Positions 4,959-7,778 of a stretch of 7,778 nt of DNA are shown here, one piece after another. The translations under genes were made by a program, and so were the position numbers. The stretch is taken from the NCBI GenBank assembly GCA_030618965.1, contig JAUXCJ010000034.1, positions 1 to 7,778 of the forward strand, in the 5' to 3' direction. The number at the start of each line of letters is the position of its first letter. The stretch's first letter is position 1. The stretch comes from Thiomargarita sp. (lineage in GTDB: Bacteria > Pseudomonadota > Gammaproteobacteria > Beggiatoales > Beggiatoaceae). The notes below the pieces were generated by a model. It was not told the origin of the DNA, ran no database searches, and was given only the letters and a program-made list of their open reading frames with translations.

Positions 4959-5897
4959 TACGATTGTAGGAACTGATGATACACATAATGCATTAGTGCC
5001 AATGCTTGCGGTATCTACTCTGGATAACATATTTCTTAAAATTTCAATAAGTTCAACTATAGGTTTGTCCCAGTGGTATCTTATTATTTCAACTATATCT
5101 TTCTGCCCATCAACAAATTGGAGCTTATGCTGAGGAGATATAGAAAAAAACGTCTCTAAGATACCTATTGAAATTTTAAAATCTTCAACAACATCAAAGT
5201 TTGCGCCCAAAGTTAATATGGTTTTTATGCCTGTATCTGTTCTTATATTTTGAAGCTCTATATTGTTTAATGTTTTTCCGACACCAATACCAAAGCTGCA
5301 AAAACTAGATTTTTTATTCCAAAAGCTCTCTCTATTGAGTTTTATAGCATTGTTACCTTCAACTTCACCAAGAATCGCTGTGTTCATGGTATCGCCTTGA
5401 TACCTAGTTATTAGAAAGCACAGGTCAACATATTTAATATCCTCGTATACATTCGCGATTGTTTTCTCGTTGTATCCGAATATAGCGGCTGTTGTTGTAT
5501 TCAAAAAATGCGTGCCACTATATGAATCAATCCCACAAACAAACACCCCATATGAGTAAAAATTTCTTTTTAGATCAAAGTCGTAGTTATTAGATATCTC
5601 ATCCATGAGCACATCAAATACAGCTTTGCCTTCAAAGCTCATTAGATAGTGGCACAAAAAGTATTGAAGCCCCCAGTTATATAAATTGCTTCTGATTTTG
5701 CTTAAAAACATCTGTTCAGTATGGGCATTAAGGTTAGCCAAAGTCTTCGGGTGAGGCTGTGGAATGCTCTTCTGAAAATTAAACTGCAACTGCTTATGTT
5801 CATGCAATGCTTCTAAGACAGCGCAAAAATGCATTGCCCAGTATGACTTTAAATCATCACGAATTTTTGGCTTAACTAACTTAATTACATCATTCAT
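4953..5897 (-). CDS. Unrecognised 314-residue protein in cassette-like context
   Basis: The frame runs from ATG 5897-5895 to TAA 4955-4953. I do not recognise the family. It has no signal peptide and no clear membrane helix, so it is probably cytosolic and mixed alpha/beta. The segment YVDLCFLITRYQGDT (156-170) followed by ILGEVEGNNAIKL (175-187) has an acidic strand pattern (D158, E178, E180) loosely like a PD-(D/E)xK nuclease core. That is only a suggestion. Upstream there is no clear ribosome site (AGAG is about 16 bases away). Its context is distinctive: GTTAGGT (5932-5926) lies just before the gene and an attC-like site just after it, with the stop codon in the site. It looks like one promoter-poor gene cassette. 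Confidence 0.75.
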   Translation of the reverse strand: MNDVIKLVKPKIRDDLKSYWAMHFCAVLEALHEHKQLQFNFQKSIPQPHPKTLANLNAHTEQMFLSKIRSNLYNWGLQYFLCHYLMSFEGKAVFDVLMDEISNNYDFDLKRNFYSYGVFVCGIDSYSGTHFLNTTTAAIFGYNEKTIANVYEDIKYVDLCFLITRYQGDTMNTAILGEVEGNNAIKLNRESFWNKKSSFCSFGIGVGKTLNNIELQNIRTDTGIKTILTLGANFDVVEDFKISIGILETFFSISPQHKLQFVDGQKDIVEIIRYHWDKPIVELIEILRNMLSRVDTASIGTNALCVSSVPTIVT

Positions 5898-5923
5898 ATA
5901 TAGTACGATAATCTCTAACTAAG

Positions 5924-5950
5924 TAACCTAACTATATTATTATTAGGTTA
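5924..5950. repeat. Inverted repeat TAACCTAA/TTAGGTTA upstream of the unrecognised gene
   Basis: TAACCTAA (5924-5931) and TTAGGTTA (5943-5950) pair perfectly around an 11-base AT-only centre. On the minus strand the end GTTAGGT fits the GTTRRRY cassette boundary and precedes the gene at 5897; the other end (ACCTAAT) differs from RYYYAAC in its last base. It could be a shrunken attC site, or a simple AT-rich hairpin. Confidence 0.55.
5925..5943 (+). repeat. 19-bp direct repeat, copy 2
   Basis: This is an exact copy of the sequence at 2114-2132, in the same orientation. It overlaps the inverted repeat at 5924-5950. The similarity stops on both sides: copy 1 continues AGCG, copy 2 continues TAGG. 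Confidence 0.7.
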
Positions 5951-5951
5951 A

Positions 5952-6113
5952 TTTGCCCTGATAACAAAAGTATTGACCGCAATATCCGGTATTTTTGCCC
6001 TTATATTCTTAGATATTGAACAGAAATTCAGGCAAGCTATCCAAATTATCCCGTCAATTTTATTTAATAATTTGATATTATTAGCTAATATATACATTTT
6101 TAAGACTAAATAA
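5952..6113 (+). pseudogene. Possible hydrophobic coding remnant without start
   Basis: After the inverted repeat the plus strand has 53 open codons ending at TAA 6111-6113. They read ALITKVLTAISGIFALIFL, then DIEQKFRQAIQII and a second hydrophobic stretch (ILFNNLILLANIYIFKTK). There is no ATG at its head and no ribosome site. It looks like the end of a small membrane protein, but AT-rich noncoding DNA readily gives Ile/Leu/Phe-rich frames. Nothing else was found between 5951 and 6134 apart from a weak AT-rich hairpin at 6109-6123. Confidence 0.2.
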
Positions 6114-6134
6114 GTTCCTTATTAGCTCATGATT

Positions 6135-6443
6135 TTATCCAAACACTTCGCGTAAAATATCAGGACGTTGTTTTGCAATTTGTATGAGAGATTTAGCTGC
6201 ACGGCTTGGTTTTCTACGGCCTTGTTCCCAATCTTGAAGAGTCCGAACCGAAACGCCAAGCAATTCAGCAAATCGTGACTGAGACAAACCCGTTTTTTGT
6301 CGAGCTTCTACAACTAGGGGCAATTCTACTGTTTCAATGTGACCAGTTTTGCCTGATTTTATGCTACAAACAGCATCTAAGGTTTCTTGCCAAACATCAC
6401 GATCTAAGTCACGCTCAAAAAGCTCTTTTTCATTCATAACCAT
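6135..6443 (-). CDS. XRE-family antitoxin of a HigBA/NadS-like toxin-antitoxin pair
   Basis: 102 residues from ATG 6443; GGGG on the minus strand lies nine bases upstream, inside the toxin gene, favouring this start over an upstream TTG (6446) and a downstream ATG (6437). The N-terminal about 45 residues (MVMNEKELFERDL...IETVELP) form the toxin-facing part. Residues about 46-95 are a Cro/CI helix-turn-helix: EARQKTGLSQSRFAELLGVSV then RTLQDWEQGRRKPSRAAKSL. This layout is typical of HigA/NadS antitoxins partnered with RelE-like toxins. The gene overlaps the toxin gene by 14 bases and follows it, the classical higBA order. It should neutralise the toxin and, through the helix-turn-helix, repress their shared promoter at the palindrome 6762-6776. 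Confidence 0.9.
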   Translation of the reverse strand: MVMNEKELFERDLDRDVWQETLDAVCSIKSGKTGHIETVELPLVVEARQKTGLSQSRFAELLGVSVRTLQDWEQGRRKPSRAAKSLIQIAKQRPDILREVFG

Positions 6444-6750
6444 CAACGAGTTCCCCTTTTAATGCTTTGAGGATATGTGCCGGAATATTCTCTTTTTTGG
6501 ATTTGGCGTAAATTGTGAGTAACCAAATAAGACCATTTCCTATTTTAGTAAAATAGATTACCCGAACTCCACCTCTTTTTCCTCGGCCTTTTCGTGACCA
6601 ACGAATTTTGCGAATTCCACCAGAACCAGGAACAACATCACCAGCATCGGGGTGTTCGGCTAACCATGCTGAAAACTCACCTCTTTCATCTTCTGACCAG
6701 TAATCAGGCCATAATTTTGTAAAAATGGGTGATTCTATTAGTGTCATCAT
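6430..6750 (-). CDS. RelE/HigB-type mRNA interferase toxin
   Basis: 106 residues from ATG 6750-6748; an in-frame ATG at 6759 would add three residues but lies in the predicted -10. The fold is RelE/HigB-2 like: IESPIFTKLWPDYW, an acidic helix, HPDAGDVVPGSGGIRKIRW, then basic KGRGKRGGVRVIYF and LLTIYAKSKKENI. GDVxxGxGGxRKxR followed by GRGKxGGxRVIY is the diagnostic core of the HigB-2 group (RelE-like, DUF1044). Such toxins cut mRNA on the ribosome; the basic residues bind RNA. It overlaps the antitoxin start by 14 bases, ensuring coupled synthesis. The pair may stabilise the surrounding cassette-like region (inference). The protein appears full length. Confidence 0.9.
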   Translation of the reverse strand: MMTLIESPIFTKLWPDYWSEDERGEFSAWLAEHPDAGDVVPGSGGIRKIRWSRKGRGKRGGVRVIYFTKIGNGLIWLLTIYAKSKKENIPAHILKALKGELVDGYE

Positions 6751-6757
6751 TTTTTTC

Positions 6758-6785
6758 ATTATACGGCATTGCCGTAGAATTGCAA
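6758..6785 (-). promoter_or_regulatory. Promoter of the toxin-antitoxin operon
   Basis: On the minus strand TTGCAA (6785-6780) and a perfect TATAAT (6763-6758) are separated by 16 bases. Seven bases (GAAAAAA) then lead to ATG 6750, so the expected start site coincides with the A of that ATG. The transcript would be leaderless. The operator palindrome fills most of the spacer. Confidence 0.55.
6762..6776. promoter_or_regulatory. Operator palindrome TACGGC-ATT-GCCGTA for antitoxin autorepression
   Basis: The 6-bp arms are perfect with a 3-base centre, lying between the -35 and -10 of the toxin-antitoxin promoter. XRE antitoxins of this family usually bind such short palindromes as dimers, and a site in the spacer would block RNA polymerase directly. 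Assignment to this antitoxin is by position. Confidence 0.6.
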
Positions 6786-6804
6786 GATTTGATGAGTTTT
6801 TTTA

Positions 6805-6984
6805 GGCTAACACCAGCAGCGCGAAGAATCCGCCGTTTTAAAAGAACTGGGAGATAAGCGGCCAGCGGCTTTACCAATACGTTGAACCGCATGGAATTTA
6901 ATGGGAAATGCTTGAGTAACTGGCTGTAAGGCAATCACAAAAAGAATCAAAAGTCCCCGCGTCAACTCTACCCAATTGTTAGGT
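6805..6984 (-). repeat. 180-base attC-like or repeat-derived element upstream of the toxin-antitoxin pair
   Basis: On the minus strand the element begins ACCTAAC (6984-6978) and ends GTTAGCC (6811-6805), one base off GTTRRRY. Internal segments near the ends (GACGCG and CGCGCTG) can also pair, as in long attC sites. A 63-codon minus frame runs through it (NNWVELTRGLLI, then FHAVQRIGKAAGRLS), but there is no ribosome site and it looks like translated repeat DNA. I recall similar peptides among hypothetical proteins that overlap attC sites, but could not check. Between this element and the gene at 7069 (6985-7068) I see only a weak AGTGA/TCACT hairpin. Confidence 0.35.
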
Positions 6985-7068
6985 AAAGCGAGGTTCAACT
7001 TTATTTTATTTATATGTCAAGTCAAAATTCCAAGAAAGCTAATGGGACAGTGATACTGGCACGTCACT

Positions 7069-7503
7069 TTAAGTTTCTAGGAGTTTCAAAGAAGCGTCCT
7101 GTGCAAAAGGTTGCGGATTGTGCGCCCATTCATCAGCAGGACAATCTGCACCTATCTCTATAACATGACCATCTGGGTCTTGCAGATAAAATGAGTGCAT
7201 GATTGTATGGTCAACGCCATTACTAGTAGCCTGTCCCAAAGCTTGGCAATGCTGATATAGAGCACGCAGATTGTCTTTATTTGGGACGTTGAAACACAGG
7301 TGCATGAGACCATCATTAGCGTTGTGCTGGTAGTTTGGATCATGCAATAGTGCTAATTCGTGTGCAAAACGACCCGAACTGTAAAAGTGCATGTGCGCTC
7401 GTTGTCCAACACGCTTTAGTTTAAGCACTTGTGTATAGAAATATTCCGAACTATCGAGGTCGCGCACCCGCAAAGTGGCGTGATTGATGCCATTGATATA
7501 CAT
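7069..7503 (-). CDS. VOC-family (glyoxalase/extradiol dioxygenase-like) metalloprotein
   Basis: 144 residues, two beta-alpha-beta-beta-beta modules in the usual size. Module 1 starts NGINHATLRVRDLDSSEYFY with ligand H8; E49 lies in RFAHELALLHD. Module 2 starts DGLMHLCFNV with H68 and ends FYLQDPDGHVIEI with E116. H8, H68 and E116 make the expected metal triad, so the site looks intact. DPDGxxIEI is characteristic of the catechol dioxygenase-like and fosfomycin/bleomycin-resistance branch rather than glyoxalase I proper. The substrate cannot be predicted. GGA lies about ten bases before ATG 7503. The gene follows the membrane-protein stop by 14 bases, so they are probably co-transcribed. Confidence 0.9.
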   Translation of the reverse strand: MYINGINHATLRVRDLDSSEYFYTQVLKLKRVGQRAHMHFYSSGRFAHELALLHDPNYQHNANDGLMHLCFNVPNKDNLRALYQHCQALGQATSNGVDHTIMHSFYLQDPDGHVIEIGADCPADEWAHNPQPFAQDASLKLLET

Positions 7504-7517
7504 AATGTTATTCCGAT

Positions 7518-7778
7518 TTAGTAATAACTGGATGAATCAGCTGTCATAAGTAACCAAGCTAAGGCAGCCGTTACACTTGCAGCACTGCCTATAGCGGCGA
7601 TTCGTCCATTAGGTAATAGCCCTATCAATGGTGCAGCCAATAACAGCACGGTGCTAAAAAGTGGAATCTCGGCGTAGATGCGAGCAATGAGCAATAAGGC
7701 GAGATAAATTTGCAGTATTGGCATCAGCAAGTTCGGGCTAATGCTTTGCTCGCTAAACCACCTATATAGTTCATATAA
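7518..7778 (-). CDS. 3' end of an integral membrane protein, partial
   Basis: The minus frame is open from the right edge to TAA (7520-7518), giving 86 C-terminal residues; a TTG start at 7730 is not needed because the frame continues without a stop to 7778. The stretch has two or three hydrophobic helices: MPILQIYLALLLIARIY, then PLFSTVLLLAAPLIGLLP, then IAAIGSAASVTAALAWLLM, ending in a short polar tail. Family not recognised; the full gene lies outside the window. It sits just upstream of the VOC gene in the same direction. Confidence 0.65.
   Translation of the reverse strand, partial: LYELYRWFSEQSISPNLLMPILQIYLALLLIARIYAEIPLFSTVLLLAAPLIGLLPNGRIAAIGSAASVTAALAWLLMTADSSSYY

Noticed and set aside
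6704..6934. 76-residue minus-strand frame overlapping the toxin 5' end
   Set aside because: It runs out of frame through the toxin start, promoter and operator; a shadow frame.
6807..6998. 63-residue minus-strand protein starting MNLALPNNWVEL
   Set aside because: It has no ribosome site, overlaps the attC-like element exactly and has a repeat-like composition.
1..7778. CRISPR array, rRNA genes, insertion sequence or integrase gene
   Set aside because: No regularly spaced repeats, rRNA-like sequence, transposase or tyrosine-recombinase motifs were seen on either strand.

Overview
The window is AT-rich and reads like a gammaproteobacterium. Signs of this are an OmpR-family two-component operon with a Spy/CpxP-like partner, tandem sites matching the RstA-box consensus of enterobacteria, and a YhiN/BaiN-type flavoprotein. 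No genus can be named from sequence alone. The mix of housekeeping gene ends, an adaptive operon, gene remnants, a toxin-antitoxin pair and cassette-like boundaries marks an accessory, rearranged stretch of chromosome.

Layout, left to right. (1) 1-318: 3' end of a YhiN/HI0933-like flavoprotein (+). (2) 345-479: a strong predicted promoter whose start site falls at the first base of a 60-base element able to fold as a three-way junction, forming the 5' leader of the next gene. (3) 480-1631: a probable fusion of a DNA-binding/antirepressor-like N-terminus with a DUF559/Vsr-like nuclease C-terminus; its stop lies in a GCCTAAC box. (4) 1691-1987: a small AhpD-like carboxymuconolactone decarboxylase-family protein (-), head to head with the 3' remnant of a MarR-type regulator (1986-2120, +). 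(5) 2167-4802: a three-gene stress-response unit (+): four phased GTTACA repeats, a Spy/CpxP-like periplasmic protein, a perfect palindrome, an OmpR-family response regulator and a CpxA/RstB-like histidine kinase with a His-rich periplasmic domain. (6) 4828-6984: a minus-strand series resembling integron cassettes: an attC-like element, a RelE/HigB-type toxin with XRE antitoxin, a short inverted repeat, an unrecognised 314-residue protein, and a short attC-like site followed by a coding remnant. (7) 7069-7778: a VOC-family metalloprotein and the 3' end of a membrane protein (both -), probably one operon.

How the parts may work together. The periplasmic protein, regulator and kinase most likely form one envelope or metal stress circuit, with the regulator binding the GTTACA array. 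The toxin-antitoxin pair appears self-regulated by a palindrome inside its own promoter spacer. At several gene ends the stop codon is embedded in RYYYAAC, and two of them share CCTAACAAnnnGCTCCA. This supports, but does not prove, a decayed cassette array without an integrase in view (CALIN-like).
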